64,000 nucleotides of DNA from Streptococcus sp. (GTDB lineage Bacteria; Bacillota; Bacilli; Lactobacillales; Streptococcaceae). The translations under genes and the position numbers were made by a program. The stretch spans positions 62,001 through 126,000 of the forward strand of contig JAUMZQ010000002.1 of NCBI GenBank assembly GCA_030528055.1, read 5' to 3'. How positions within the stretch are numbered: position 1 is the stretch's first letter; the number at the start of each line of letters is the position of its first letter. The notes under the pieces were generated by a model. It was not told the origin of the DNA and searched no databases. It worked only from the letters and a program-made list of their open reading frames with translations. Positions 32,814-41,402 of the stretch are shown here, piece by piece.

Positions 32814-35800
32814 CTAGACTCCAGTCTTTAAGACATTTTTAAAAAATTTCCGCCAATCCAAAGTAACAAAGATATTTGCACCAATCAATAAGATTACAAC
32901 TAAGATAGAACCAAATAGTAAGAACAGGCTAGTTGATTTGCCATCAAAGTACGATGATAGTGTATTTTCCAAAAGAGACAACACATTCATCTTTTTCATA
33001 TTTGCAGGAAATCCTGTCAACGTTGCTGTTGTTCCGATAGCATTTGAAAGATATACAAAGCTGATTGTCATAAAGAGACTGAATCCCATACCCAAAGCCT
33101 TAAAATTCTTTATAAGTAGGTACTGACTTTGAGTTAGAATAAGACTAAAGAGAGTGACAATTAAAATCCAAGATGGTACGAGTTCACGTGCAACAGTTAA
33201 TTTAGATGCTGCAATGATTCCTAAAGAAACACCAATAACAATAGCTAAAATTGAAATAACTCCTGTATTGATAATATCAGTTTCTTGAAGTTTATTAATG
33301 TTAAACTTATCTTTTACTTTTTGAACAATGTTATAAGTTGCAAAAATATATGAAGTGAATAAGGTTACAATTTCCAAAAGAAGAATCCAAGTAAACGGTT
33401 GGTAAGCTTCTGTTGTCGCCTTTACAGAAGATGATGATTCTGTTACAGGGTTTGATAAGAAATCCAATAAGCCTTCATTAGCCACCCCATTGTTGTAGGT
33501 ATTCCCTAATACTTTTGTAAAGGAACCCACAAAATCATTACTATCTTTTAGTTCTTTACTGAAATTATTCATCAAGTTTTGTGCATCAGTTGCCAACTTG
33601 TTGCTATTTGATTGAGTCGTCTTCACATCACCGTTAAATGATGATAATAGCCTATTTACTTGATTAGCCTCTTCTGCATTAAATTCTGAGGTAGTCTTCA
33701 ATTCAGAAGTTGAAGATAGTAAACTAGACAAAGTAGAACTTAAAGTACTTAATGTTGAGTCTGAATCACTTAAAGCAGAAGAAACTTTTGGTTCTTTACT
33801 TTTTACACTTGTAATCTGCTCTTGTAAAGTTTGAAAAGAAGCAATTTGAGCAGTTAAACTATTAGATAATTCAGTATTAGTATCTTGAAGAGATGACAAC
33901 TGACTAGCTATTGCATCGCGTTTCTTTTTCAAATCTTCAACTTGTTGGTAAAGTGATGTTGTATTAGAGGACGATTTATCGCTATAATCTGTTAAATTAG
34001 CCATAATAGCTTTAACAACCATATCAGTGACTAAGTCAGCCACAGACTGATTCAAGAAAGAATCTGTTGCATAATACTGCTCAAGTAAAGTTTCAGCATT
34101 GGCATAAGCATCCTTAACTTCTTGAACCTTGCTTGCATAAGAAGATTCAGCAGTACGATATTCACTCTCTTTATTTTGATAATCTCTAATATCTGCTGTT
34201 GTAGCAGTTACACCATTTATATTTACAGTAATTACATCAGTATCTGCACTCGTCGTAGGTGCAGACCCACCAGTAGCTGTATCATAATGATAAGTAAATT
34301 GGAATCCATTGTCAGAAGAAGAGGAACTAGATAAAGTCACTTCAACATTTTGAGTTCCTCTACCAGTATAATCAACTCCATTATAAGACCATGAGTCCAA
34401 GACAAAGCCTGCACGACTAGGTAAATTCAAGGTAACTTTAGCAACGACTGTTGTTCCTGATGTATTTGCACCTGGTACCGGCCCTGTTTGAGAGTTTCCT
34501 CCACTTTCAAAACTTCTTTTAGCATTATCTAGCCTTGCTTTAGCAGCTGATAATTCATCAGAAAGTCCTGATGGAGTAAATGAAGCTACAGCTTGAAATT
34601 CATTTGCTAATTTAGTATCAAAGTTACTTAAACTATTTGCCGCATTGGGATCTAAATATGTCATATTAGCAGCTAGATTACTAATTCCACCTGCATCAAT
34701 AACTTGAAGTTTATTAATAGCCGACTGTGTTGACGATTGAAGTGTTTTTTTATAAGCTTCAGGTGTAGTTGCTAAATAATGACTATTGGGATCACTAGAT
34801 TTTGTCTGGTTTAAGAAATCTGACACTCTTATATTTGAGCCATAATATTTAGACACTACATCTTTAGCAAATTGTTGGATATTGTCTTTTTGAGCTTGTA
34901 GTATACTATCTTGCTCTGATAGTTGGCTTTCTAAATCAGTTATTTGTTTTGTTAATGAATCAACTTGATTTTGAACATCTTTAGATGTTCCATTGTTAGT
35001 ATTTGCTGTAGAAACTTCAGAAGTTAGCTTTTCTAGCTTAGCTTGTTCTTCCTGTAATATCCCTGTCATTGTTTTCAAATTAGTAGATAAAGTTTCTCCA
35101 TCAACAGAAATTAGAGAACTGACAAAATCTTCATAACTAATTCTATCATTCGCGCGCTTCTCAACTAGACTTCTCAAATCATTACTAAAAGTTTGTTGTG
35201 ATGTTTCCAGTAAATTGTAACTTAACGAGAATCTTGACAAAGATTGAAGCAAATTATTGTTCGCTGTCAAACTACCATCAGCTGTTGTTGCCAAAACAGG
35301 CAAATTGTCTTTAAAGTTAACTGCTGAACCCAATAGGTTATCTTGATAAGAAGAGATATTATCTGATTGTTGGTTTGATAGGACTTGAACATTTTGTTGT
35401 GCTGTATAAAGGTTACTCAAAATACTAGCCATATACAAATCAACCAATTGATTCTTTAAGTCAGATACAATATCTTTCCCAACCTTAACCGCTTCCGTTT
35501 CAATTTGTTGGTTCCCACCAGATTTCACCTCATAGTTAATCGTGACTTTTTCTGCACTTAAACTATCTAAATCAAGAATTTTTGATGAAAAATCATTTGG
35601 AATAATAACAGTTAATTGATAATCACCACTATCTGCCGTACCGCGTGTAACAACAGACCAATTTTGTCTATCATCTTTTTCTAATTTTTTAATATAGCTA
35701 TTTCCAAGATTATAGGTCTTATTCCCAGAAATGACTGCTTTATCTTCATTAACAATAGCTACATTGAGGCGTGTTGATGAAGCAGATGACGTTTTAGATG

Positions 35801-35903
35801 TTGTCTTATTATTATCCTGAATAGCTACATTTAAGTAAGCTATTGCAACCAATAATAAAACAACAGCACCAATACTAATAATATATTTTATAAACTTTAT
35901 CAT
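32814..35903 (-). CDS. esaA: T7SS membrane protein EsaA
   Basis: EsaA (YueB) is the large T7SS membrane protein with a long surface-exposed stalk; its Bacillus homologue is the SPP1 phage receptor. The 1029-residue product has an N-terminal helix (IKYIISIGAVVLLLVAIAYL), an extracellular coiled-coil and beta region of about 800 residues rich in S, T, N and Q, and five or six C-terminal helices from about residue 830 (FTWILLLEIVTLFTSYIFAT onward). The ATG at 35903 follows a three-unit 15-bp repeat that supplies a GAAGA ribosome site. Confidence 0.95.
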   Translation of the reverse strand: MIKFIKYIISIGAVVLLLVAIAYLNVAIQDNNKTTSKTSSASSTRLNVAIVNEDKAVISGNKTYNLGNSYIKKLEKDDRQNWSVVTRGTADSGDYQLTVIIPNDFSSKILDLDSLSAEKVTINYEVKSGGNQQIETEAVKVGKDIVSDLKNQLVDLYMASILSNLYTAQQNVQVLSNQQSDNISSYQDNLLGSAVNFKDNLPVLATTADGSLTANNNLLQSLSRFSLSYNLLETSQQTFSNDLRSLVEKRANDRISYEDFVSSLISVDGETLSTNLKTMTGILQEEQAKLEKLTSEVSTANTNNGTSKDVQNQVDSLTKQITDLESQLSEQDSILQAQKDNIQQFAKDVVSKYYGSNIRVSDFLNQTKSSDPNSHYLATTPEAYKKTLQSSTQSAINKLQVIDAGGISNLAANMTYLDPNAANSLSNFDTKLANEFQAVASFTPSGLSDELSAAKARLDNAKRSFESGGNSQTGPVPGANTSGTTVVAKVTLNLPSRAGFVLDSWSYNGVDYTGRGTQNVEVTLSSSSSSDNGFQFTYHYDTATGGSAPTTSADTDVITVNINGVTATTADIRDYQNKESEYRTAESSYASKVQEVKDAYANAETLLEQYYATDSFLNQSVADLVTDMVVKAIMANLTDYSDKSSSNTTSLYQQVEDLKKKRDAIASQLSSLQDTNTELSNSLTAQIASFQTLQEQITSVKSKEPKVSSALSDSDSTLSTLSSTLSSLLSSTSELKTTSEFNAEEANQVNRLLSSFNGDVKTTQSNSNKLATDAQNLMNNFSKELKDSNDFVGSFTKVLGNTYNNGVANEGLLDFLSNPVTESSSSVKATTEAYQPFTWILLLEIVTLFTSYIFATYNIVQKVKDKFNINKLQETDIINTGVISILAIVIGVSLGIIAASKLTVARELVPSWILIVTLFSLILTQSQYLLIKNFKALGMGFSLFMTISFVYLSNAIGTTATLTGFPANMKKMNVLSLLENTLSSYFDGKSTSLFLLFGSILVVILLIGANIFVTLDWRKFFKNVLKTGV

Positions 35904-35905
35904 AA

Positions 35906-35950
35906 TCTTCTAAATCCAACTCTTCTAAATCTAACTCTTCTAAATCCAAA
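35906..35950 (-). repeat. Three 15-bp tandem repeats in the esxA-esaA gap
   Basis: Three units of TCTTCTAAATCCAAC (one or two base changes) abut the esaA start. On the minus strand they read in frame as LDLEE-LDLEE-LDLED, but no start codon was found for such a peptide. The last unit provides the ribosome site of esaA, so copy number could change its spacing or mRNA structure. Confidence 0.8.
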
Positions 35951-35959
35951 AATAGCAGA

Positions 35960-35974
35960 GCAGGTGAAACCTGC
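35960..35974 (-). terminator. Attenuator hairpin between esxA and esaA
   Basis: GCAGGTTTCACCTGC (minus strand) is a 6-bp perfect stem with a 3-base loop, followed by a short TATTTTT. It could end part of the esxA transcripts and favour EsxA over the membrane components. Confidence 0.55.
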
Positions 35975-35994
35975 CCCACTATTATTACTGGTTT

Positions 35995-36288
35995 TTAGTT
36001 AAAACCAATTTGTGATGCAATTTGTGCATCTGTTTCTTCTATTGTGTTAGCCACTTGGTTCAACTGTTGGTTAATTTCATCCAACAAATCAGCAAATTGA
36101 CTTACTTTTGGTGACAATTCATTAAATTGTTGTTCAAAGCTATCAAAAGCATTACCATCCCAGTTAGCATCAATCTCAGCTTGTGTATTTGTCAAGCGTG
36201 ACAAAACATCGCGTACAGAAGTTGCTCCCTCAGTGTAACTTTGCGCCTGAGTACGAAGCTCATCAGGGGTTAATCTAATTTGTGCCAT
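35995..36288 (-). CDS. esxA: WXG100 secreted protein EsxA
   Basis: EsxA is the hallmark substrate and co-factor of T7SS, secreted as a helical-hairpin dimer. The 97-residue protein has the central W-x-G turn (DANWDGNAFDSFEQQF, W near residue 42) between two long helices and no signal peptide. It is first in the T7SS operon, with its own promoter at 36323-36351 and a hairpin after it. Start at 36288 has an AAGGAGAT ribosome site. Confidence 0.96.
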   Translation of the reverse strand: MAQIRLTPDELRTQAQSYTEGATSVRDVLSRLTNTQAEIDANWDGNAFDSFEQQFNELSPKVSQFADLLDEINQQLNQVANTIEETDAQIASQIGFN

Positions 36289-36322
36289 AAGATAAATCTC
36301 CTTATTGTTTATTTAGGGTTTT

Positions 36323-36351
36323 ATTGTATCATAATTAAAAACGTTTTGCAA
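36323..36351 (-). promoter_or_regulatory. esxA / T7SS operon promoter
   Basis: On the minus strand TTGCAA (36346-36351) and TACAAT (36323-36328) are 17 bp apart, giving a leader of about 30 bases before esxA. No operator-like palindrome is visible, so it may be constitutive at this level. Confidence 0.7.
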
Positions 36352-36432
36352 GTTTTTGTATCCAAAAAATATATGCCTTCAATTTTTAAAAAAGATATCC
36401 AAAATTAGAATTTTCATTTAAAATCATCAATA

Positions 36433-36478
36433 AAAAACACTTCGACAATACTGTTTATAGTATTTTCGAAGTGTTTTT
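36433..36478. terminator. Terminator of rpsO
   Basis: AAAAACACTTCGA pairs with TCGAAGTGTTTTT, with an inner AATACT...AGTATT stem. Flanking A and T runs allow function in either direction. It isolates the T7SS operon from rpsO. Confidence 0.88.
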
Positions 36479-36498
36479 GTATAATTGAAATAATCGTA

Positions 36499-36768
36499 TT
36501 AACGACGAAGACCTAGAGAATTAATCAATTCACGGTAACGGTTAACATCATTCTTACGTAAGTAAGCAAGAAGATTACGACGGCGACCAATTTTTTTCAT
36601 TAGACCGCGGTATGTAGCATGGTCTTTTTTATGAATCTTAATATGTTCATTCAAATGGTTAATTTCCCATGTAAGAACGGCTACTTGAACTTCTACAGAT
36701 CCTGTGTCACCTTCGTGACGTGCATATTGTGCAATAATTTCATTTTTCTTCTCTTTAGAGATTGCCAT
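36499..36768 (-). CDS. rpsO: 30S ribosomal protein S15 (uS15)
   Basis: S15 binds the central domain of 16S rRNA early in 30S assembly. The 89-residue sequence is canonical: [40 protein letters not shown] and [16 protein letters not shown]. The ATG has an AAGGAGTCC ribosome site. In many Firmicutes pnp follows rpsO; here the T7SS locus starts 210 bp downstream. A hairpin leader and a consensus promoter lie upstream. Confidence 0.98.
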   Translation of the reverse strand: MAISKEKKNEIIAQYARHEGDTGSVEVQVAVLTWEINHLNEHIKIHKKDHATYRGLMKKIGRRRNLLAYLRKNDVNRYRELINSLGLRR

Positions 36769-36800
36769 GATGGACTCCTTTTTTATGCTTTATCCGAGTC

Positions 36801-36819
36801 TTAGGTTTGGCACACCTAA
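36801..36819 (-). promoter_or_regulatory. Leader hairpin of rpsO, possible S15 autoregulation site
   Basis: TTAGGT and ACCTAA form a 6-bp stem with a 7-base loop in the rpsO leader, 33 bp before the ATG. S15 represses its own mRNA in several bacteria through varied leader structures. The assignment is inferred from place only. Confidence 0.4.
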
Positions 36820-36855
36820 AACCAAGAAAAAGTTATTTGTCTTATAGACATTCCC

Positions 36856-36884
36856 ATTCTATCAAGAAGGAGACAGTTTGTCAA
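36856..36884 (-). promoter_or_regulatory. rpsO promoter
   Basis: On the minus strand TTGACA (36879-36884) and TAGAAT (36856-36861) are 17 bp apart, a near-consensus sigma-A promoter giving a leader of about 80 bases. Confidence 0.78.
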
Positions 36885-36933
36885 ATACTTCTGTTTGATT
36901 GTATCTTATTTAAAAGCGTACAAATTAGGTATC

Positions 36934-37662
36934 TTATAAATCCACACCAAATGTTTCCAACTCCGATAATTCTGTTTTTGTCAGATAACGCCATTCTCCC
37001 AAAGCTAAATTGGGGTCTAGCTGAATTGGCCCCATCGTTATCCTTTTTAAATCTATCACTTTTTTGTTACAGGCAGACACCATTCGTTTAATTTGGTGAA
37101 ATTTTCCCTCTACTATTGTTATTTGAACATTAGATATTTCTTTTTCCGGATCTTTATCCAAAATATCCAGTTTGGCCGGTTGGCAAGTAAAATCCGACAA
37201 TTCTATTCCTGTCTCAAAAGCCAACACATCCTCTTGATTCATTAATCCTTGAATGCTTGCTTGATATATTTTTGCCACATGTTTTTTAGGAGAGAGCATA
37301 GCATGAGCTAGTGCTCCATTATTTGTCAGTAGCAACAACCCATGAGTATCTATATCCAAACGCCCAACGGGAAATACTCCCTTTTTTTGTGCTTGTTCGT
37401 CAAGCAAGTCTAGAACCGTTTGATGTTCCTTGTCTTCTGTCGCCGAAACAACTCCTTTTGGTTTGTTTAAAAGGTAATAGAGGTACTTTTTATACAACAA
37501 CTGTTTTCCATTGACTACAATGACGTCCTCGTTCTCATTTACCTGTTTTTTTGGTAACTTCTCACGTATGCCATTGACTAAAACCGTTTGATTTTTAAGC
37601 AGTTGTTTGACTTGAGTTCTAGAACCCAAACCACATTCTGACAAAAATTTATCTAAACGCAC
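36934..37662 (-). CDS. rsuA: 16S rRNA pseudouridine synthase, RsuA family
   Basis: RsuA-type enzymes make pseudouridine 516 in 16S rRNA. The 242-residue protein has an S4 RNA-binding domain (MRLDKFLSECGLGSRTQVKQ), the RsuA signature LLNKPKGVVSATED and the catalytic aspartate in VGRLDIDTHGLLLLTNNG. The short length and ATED motif fit the RsuA/YtzG group rather than RluB, though the two are close. It starts 12 bp after the MFS gene and may be co-transcribed with it. Confidence 0.85.
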   Translation of the reverse strand: MRLDKFLSECGLGSRTQVKQLLKNQTVLVNGIREKLPKKQVNENEDVIVVNGKQLLYKKYLYYLLNKPKGVVSATEDKEHQTVLDLLDEQAQKKGVFPVGRLDIDTHGLLLLTNNGALAHAMLSPKKHVAKIYQASIQGLMNQEDVLAFETGIELSDFTCQPAKLDILDKDPEKEISNVQITIVEGKFHQIKRMVSACNKKVIDLKRITMGPIQLDPNLALGEWRYLTKTELSELETFGVDL

Positions 37663-37674
37663 CGTTTCTCCAAT

Positions 37675-38826
37675 CTATCCAATCTTTTCTACTTTTTTAA
37701 TAAAAGCAAGAGTAGTAAGGCCAGTAAGTCCCATCATTATACCAAAAATTGTGAAAATAAAGTTGGAATGATTTGAAATACTTTTTAACAAATCTAATAT
37801 AAAGGTACTACTTGTAGCACCAACACTGCAACCTACAATAACAAATGATGTTGCTTGATTGAGAGTTTTCCTAGAAATCTGTTCTGACAAAAGATGAAAA
37901 ATAGTCGTAAGAGAAATAGTGTAAACAAAACCAGATACAATTGTAAAAATGGAAAAAATAAGAACATTCGGAGACCAGCCAATCAATATTTGAACGATTC
38001 CAAAAGATAAAGTGGAAAGCAATAACAAACGTCCTCTGAAGAATTGAATCAGATTCGCAAAACTGATACCTGCTAGAATCCCAATCAGTTGGGTCATCGC
38101 TAAAATCGTCGCTGCCGTTTTGGCTGTTCCCATTTTCTCCTGCTCTAGCACGACAGGTACATATATGTTAAGGACTACATAAGTCAGAACGATAATAGCT
38201 GCAACAAAAGAGAAAAACAAAACATTTCGCCACTGCTGTTTTTCTAATTTTTCTACCTGATGAATAGATTTTTTTTCTACTCTTTCATAAGGAACAAATA
38301 AAAGATAAAGAAATAAAACTACTAGTCCAAAACTATAAACAAGAAAAGTTGATTGCCAACCGTACTGTAATAATTGACCCACTCCAAAAGTTAAGGTAGC
38401 AGAGCCCACTACTTCTGCCGACCCACGTAATCCCAACATCTGTACACGTTCTTTTCCCTCATAACGTTCGCTAATAATTGAGATAGCTTTAGCATTTAGT
38501 AAGCCTACACCTATCCCAAAAAGAAGTCGAGACAGAAAAATAATCCAGTATGACGGATTAAGTAATGGAACAAAAGCACACAGAGAAAAAAGAAATAAAC
38601 CTGTGATAATCATTTGGCGTTCTGTTAAATAATGCTCAATCACACGATTCAAAAGTAAAGTCAACATAATCCCCGCAGAAGGCAAAGAAATCAATAATTC
38701 CACCCAACTATTCGGAATATCTTTATAAAAAGTAAAAAGAGAAGACTGGATACTAGAGATAGAGAAAGCAGTTGTTAAAAGCAAAGAAAGCGAGAGCACA
38801 CTTATCTTTTCCATAAACTTTTTCAT
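37675..38826 (-). CDS. Major facilitator superfamily transporter
   Basis: A 383-residue protein with about twelve membrane segments in the MFS layout. The inter-helix 2-3 region and the helix 4 motif FLSRLLFGIGVGLLNAKAIS, followed by RYEGKERVQMLGLRGSAEVVG, resemble sugar or drug exporters of the proton-antiport type (CynX/YdeE-like). A loop rich in K and E (KKSIHQVEKLEKQQWR) divides the two halves near residue 190. The substrate is unknown. It precedes the pseudouridine synthase gene on the same strand. Confidence 0.85.
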   Translation of the reverse strand: MKKFMEKISVLSLSLLLTTAFSISSIQSSLFTFYKDIPNSWVELLISLPSAGIMLTLLLNRVIEHYLTERQMIITGLFLFSLCAFVPLLNPSYWIIFLSRLLFGIGVGLLNAKAISIISERYEGKERVQMLGLRGSAEVVGSATLTFGVGQLLQYGWQSTFLVYSFGLVVLFLYLLFVPYERVEKKSIHQVEKLEKQQWRNVLFFSFVAAIIVLTYVVLNIYVPVVLEQEKMGTAKTAATILAMTQLIGILAGISFANLIQFFRGRLLLLSTLSFGIVQILIGWSPNVLIFSIFTIVSGFVYTISLTTIFHLLSEQISRKTLNQATSFVIVGCSVGATSSTFILDLLKSISNHSNFIFTIFGIMMGLTGLTTLAFIKKVEKIG

Positions 38827-39040
38827 TTTATTTTCCTCTTATAATCAAACTATCATTATAATAACATTTTTTTATAAAAAGAAATACTTTATTCCATAAA
38901 AAATTTCATCCAATCTATCTTGATTAGTCCCTTTCTTTATTTCCGTGTCATTTTGTGATATAGTTATCAGTAGAGTGAATAAGTTCGGTGATTTTCTACC
39001 TTCTTATTCTATTTATCATTGTTTTAACGAAGGAATTACC

Positions 39041-39655
39041 ATGTCTATTATTGAAAATTTAATCAAACCTGCTCATTTAATTGATATGAATGATATCATA
39101 CGCGAAGGAAATCCGACACTTCGTATGATGGCTGAGGAAGTACAGTTCCCTTTATCCGATCAAGAAATCATTTTGGGCGAAAAAATGTTGCAATTTCTTA
39201 AAAACTCGCAAGATCCAGTTATTGCTGAAAAAATGGGGTTACGTGGTGGAGTCGGTCTAGCAGCACCTCAATTAGATATTTCTAAACGAATCATTGCTGT
39301 TCTCGTTCCAAACCCAGAAGATGAAGAGGGAAATCCTCCTAAAGAAGCTTATAGTTTACAAGAAATTATGTACAATCCTAGAATTATCTCCCACTCTGTT
39401 CAGTACGCAGCCTTGGCAGATGGTGAAGGGTGTTTATCCGTTGATCGAAATGTTCCGGGCTATGTTCCTCGCCATGCTCGTGTGACTATTGAATATTTCA
39501 ACAAAAAAGGTGAAAAAAATCGCATAAAGTTAAAAGGTTACAATTCAATTGTCGTTCAACACGAAATTGATCATACCAATGGGATTATGTTTTACGACCA
39601 CATTGATGAAAAAAATCCTTTCGCTAACAAAGAAAATATGCTCATCATTGAATAA
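39041..39655 (+). CDS. def: Peptide deformylase
   Basis: Deformylase removes the formyl group from new N-termini. The start at 39041 ([20 protein letters not shown]) is chosen over an upstream in-frame ATG because of the AAGGAATTACC ribosome site and the usual 204-residue length of Gram-positive type 2 enzymes. All three motifs are present: [15 protein letters not shown] and QHEIDH (metal-binding cysteine and two histidines). It is monocistronic, with a terminator at 39689-39743. Confidence 0.95.
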   Translation: MSIIENLIKPAHLIDMNDIIREGNPTLRMMAEEVQFPLSDQEIILGEKMLQFLKNSQDPVIAEKMGLRGGVGLAAPQLDISKRIIAVLVPNPEDEEGNPPKEAYSLQEIMYNPRIISHSVQYAALADGEGCLSVDRNVPGYVPRHARVTIEYFNKKGEKNRIKLKGYNSIVVQHEIDHTNGIMFYDHIDEKNPFANKENMLIIE

Positions 39656-39688
39656 AGATAAAAATAACCTTTCTCATAAAAAACCAAG

Positions 39689-39743
39689 AAAAAAACGAAC
39701 GAATTTGTTATTGCCAACAGACAATACATTCGCTCGTTTTTTA
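39689..39743. terminator. Terminator of def and of the GlsB-like gene
   Basis: AAAAAACGAACGAAT pairs with ATTCGCTCGTTTTTT. It serves def on the plus strand and, converging, the gene at 39750-39980. Confidence 0.82.
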
Positions 39744-39749
39744 TTGTGA

Positions 39750-39980
39750 TTAATTGTTTTTTCTCCGAAAGAGAGCTAAAAGAACAATGGCTCCGAAAAT
39801 GGATGGGAAAAGGGCTGTTTCATCTAATAACGGTCCCCATTTCCCGAAAAGAAGTTGCCCTAGCCATGCTCCGCACATTCCTAATAACATCTTGCCAATG
39901 CATCCCATTCTCTCTCCGCGATTAGCAAGAGCTGTGGCAATAAGTCCGATTATAAAGCCAATAAACATACTTCCTAGCAT
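39750..39980 (-). CDS. GlsB/YeaQ/YmgE-family small membrane protein
   Basis: The 76-residue protein has three membrane helices with the family pattern GFIIGLIATALANRGERMGC, then MLLGMCGAWLGQLLFGKWGP and FPSIFGAIVLLALFRRK. It belongs to the 'transglycosylase-associated' group, named historically and of unknown biochemical role; some members are stress-induced. An AGAGGTG ribosome site marks the start. It follows pepS on the minus strand but is separated by 67 bp. Confidence 0.82.
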   Translation of the reverse strand: MLGSMFIGFIIGLIATALANRGERMGCIGKMLLGMCGAWLGQLLFGKWGPLLDETALFPSIFGAIVLLALFRRKNN

Positions 39981-40047
39981 CGTTGCACCTCTTTCTATCT
40001 TAGGCTATTAAAAACAATAAACTATTTTCTAAAATAATGGATACTAC

Positions 40048-41289
40048 TTAAATGGCCCAGTCTCCATTACGGAAAATTGGTACATGACTACCGTCCTCAC
40101 GAATCCCATCAACGTTCATCTCTTTTGAACCAATCATAAAATCAACGTGAACATCTGAGCGGTTCAAGCCCACCTCTGCTAATTCATCCTCTGATAAGTG
40201 TTCACCACCAACAACACTAGTTGGGTAGGCTGCCCCAATAGCCAAATGATTTGAAGCATTCTCATCAAAAAGAGTATTATAGAAAATGATTCCTGATTGA
40301 GAAATTGGGCTAGGGTCTGGTACCAAAGCTACCTCTCCCAAGCCACGTGCCCCTTCATTTTGAAATACTAAGTCTTTGATAACCTGATCTCCCTTTTCAG
40401 CACTAACATCAATAATTTCACCATCTTTAAAAGTCACCTTTATCCCTTCAATGATATTGCCATTGTAACTGAGAGGTTTGCTACTTGTGACATAACCATC
40501 TGCTCTACGACAATCTGGTGCTGAGAAAACTTCTTCCGTAGGCATGTTGGCGATAAAATATTCTCCTTGAGCATTAGTACTTCCAGCACTTTCCCAATAA
40601 TGATTTTTAGGCATTCCCAAGGTCAAATCTGTACCTGGAGCGGTATAATGAAGGGCAGTAAATTGTGCTTCATTTAGAATTTTTGCTTTAGAACTTAAGT
40701 TTTCCTCATGTTTTTTCCACGCAGCCACTGGATCTTCTTCATAAATACGGCAAGTTTTAAAAATTTGATCCCACAATAAATCTTTTGCTTCTTCATCAGT
40801 TTTGGCATTAGGGAAAACTTTTTTAGCCCATTCTAGTCCAGATGCTGCTGCCACCGTCCAACTTACTTTATTAGCCTGTGTTGCAAGACGCAAAGGTTTC
40901 ATTATTTTTGCTTTTGATTTCGCAAAACACGATAAACGATCAGAATCAATGCCACCTAAAGCATCCGGATCATTTGACATCACACTCAATCGACTCGCTT
41001 TGTTTTCTAACAAATATTCAACTTTAGCAACTTTATAAGATGGGATATTCTCTAAACAATCATCTGGAGCGTGTAGTAAAAATTCTCTGCTAACAAAGTC
41101 ATCTGTCCACTCTAGAATCACTTCCTTAGCCCCTGAACTGTAAGCTTCTTTCACAATAAAATGTGCTAATTCTCTTTGTTCCACATCAATTGTCAATACT
41201 ACTGTGTGACCAGGTTGTACATTAATTGCATTGACAACTAATAATTTAGCATACTTTGCTAAATTTTCTTTAAAATTTGGTAATGTCAT
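40048..41289 (-). CDS. pepS: Aminopeptidase PepS (M29 family)
   Basis: PepS is a cytosolic metallo-aminopeptidase that acts on peptides with aromatic or arginine N-termini. The 413-residue protein has the M29 features: LVVNAINVQPGHTVVLTIDV at the N-terminus, AEKGDQVIKDLVFQNEGARG with the metal glutamates GLGEVALVPDPSPI, and the C-terminal HLAIGAAYP, SDVHVDFMIGS and HVPIFRNGDW motifs. Length and ends match the family. It is a single gene between polC and the GlsB-like gene. Confidence 0.92.
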   Translation of the reverse strand: MTLPNFKENLAKYAKLLVVNAINVQPGHTVVLTIDVEQRELAHFIVKEAYSSGAKEVILEWTDDFVSREFLLHAPDDCLENIPSYKVAKVEYLLENKASRLSVMSNDPDALGGIDSDRLSCFAKSKAKIMKPLRLATQANKVSWTVAAASGLEWAKKVFPNAKTDEEAKDLLWDQIFKTCRIYEEDPVAAWKKHEENLSSKAKILNEAQFTALHYTAPGTDLTLGMPKNHYWESAGSTNAQGEYFIANMPTEEVFSAPDCRRADGYVTSSKPLSYNGNIIEGIKVTFKDGEIIDVSAEKGDQVIKDLVFQNEGARGLGEVALVPDPSPISQSGIIFYNTLFDENASNHLAIGAAYPTSVVGGEHLSEDELAEVGLNRSDVHVDFMIGSKEMNVDGIREDGSHVPIFRNGDWAI

Positions 41290-41402
41290 TTTTTTCTCTT
41301 TTCTATGTTATTTTGCATCTTAAATTGCCATTTTCAAACTAAAGAAACTGTTTTAAATGGTAACGACAATATTTTAAACAATCATAAGATCGTTTTTAAT
41401 TT

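Noticed and set aside
35906..35955. Small LDLEE-repeat protein between esxA and esaA
   Set aside because: The in-frame reading has no start codon and is preceded by the attenuator hairpin, so it is better read as a leader repeat.
38945..39040. Longer def reading frame starting at 38945
   Set aside because: The conserved start MSIIENLIK at 39041 has a good ribosome site, and the shorter length is normal for the family.
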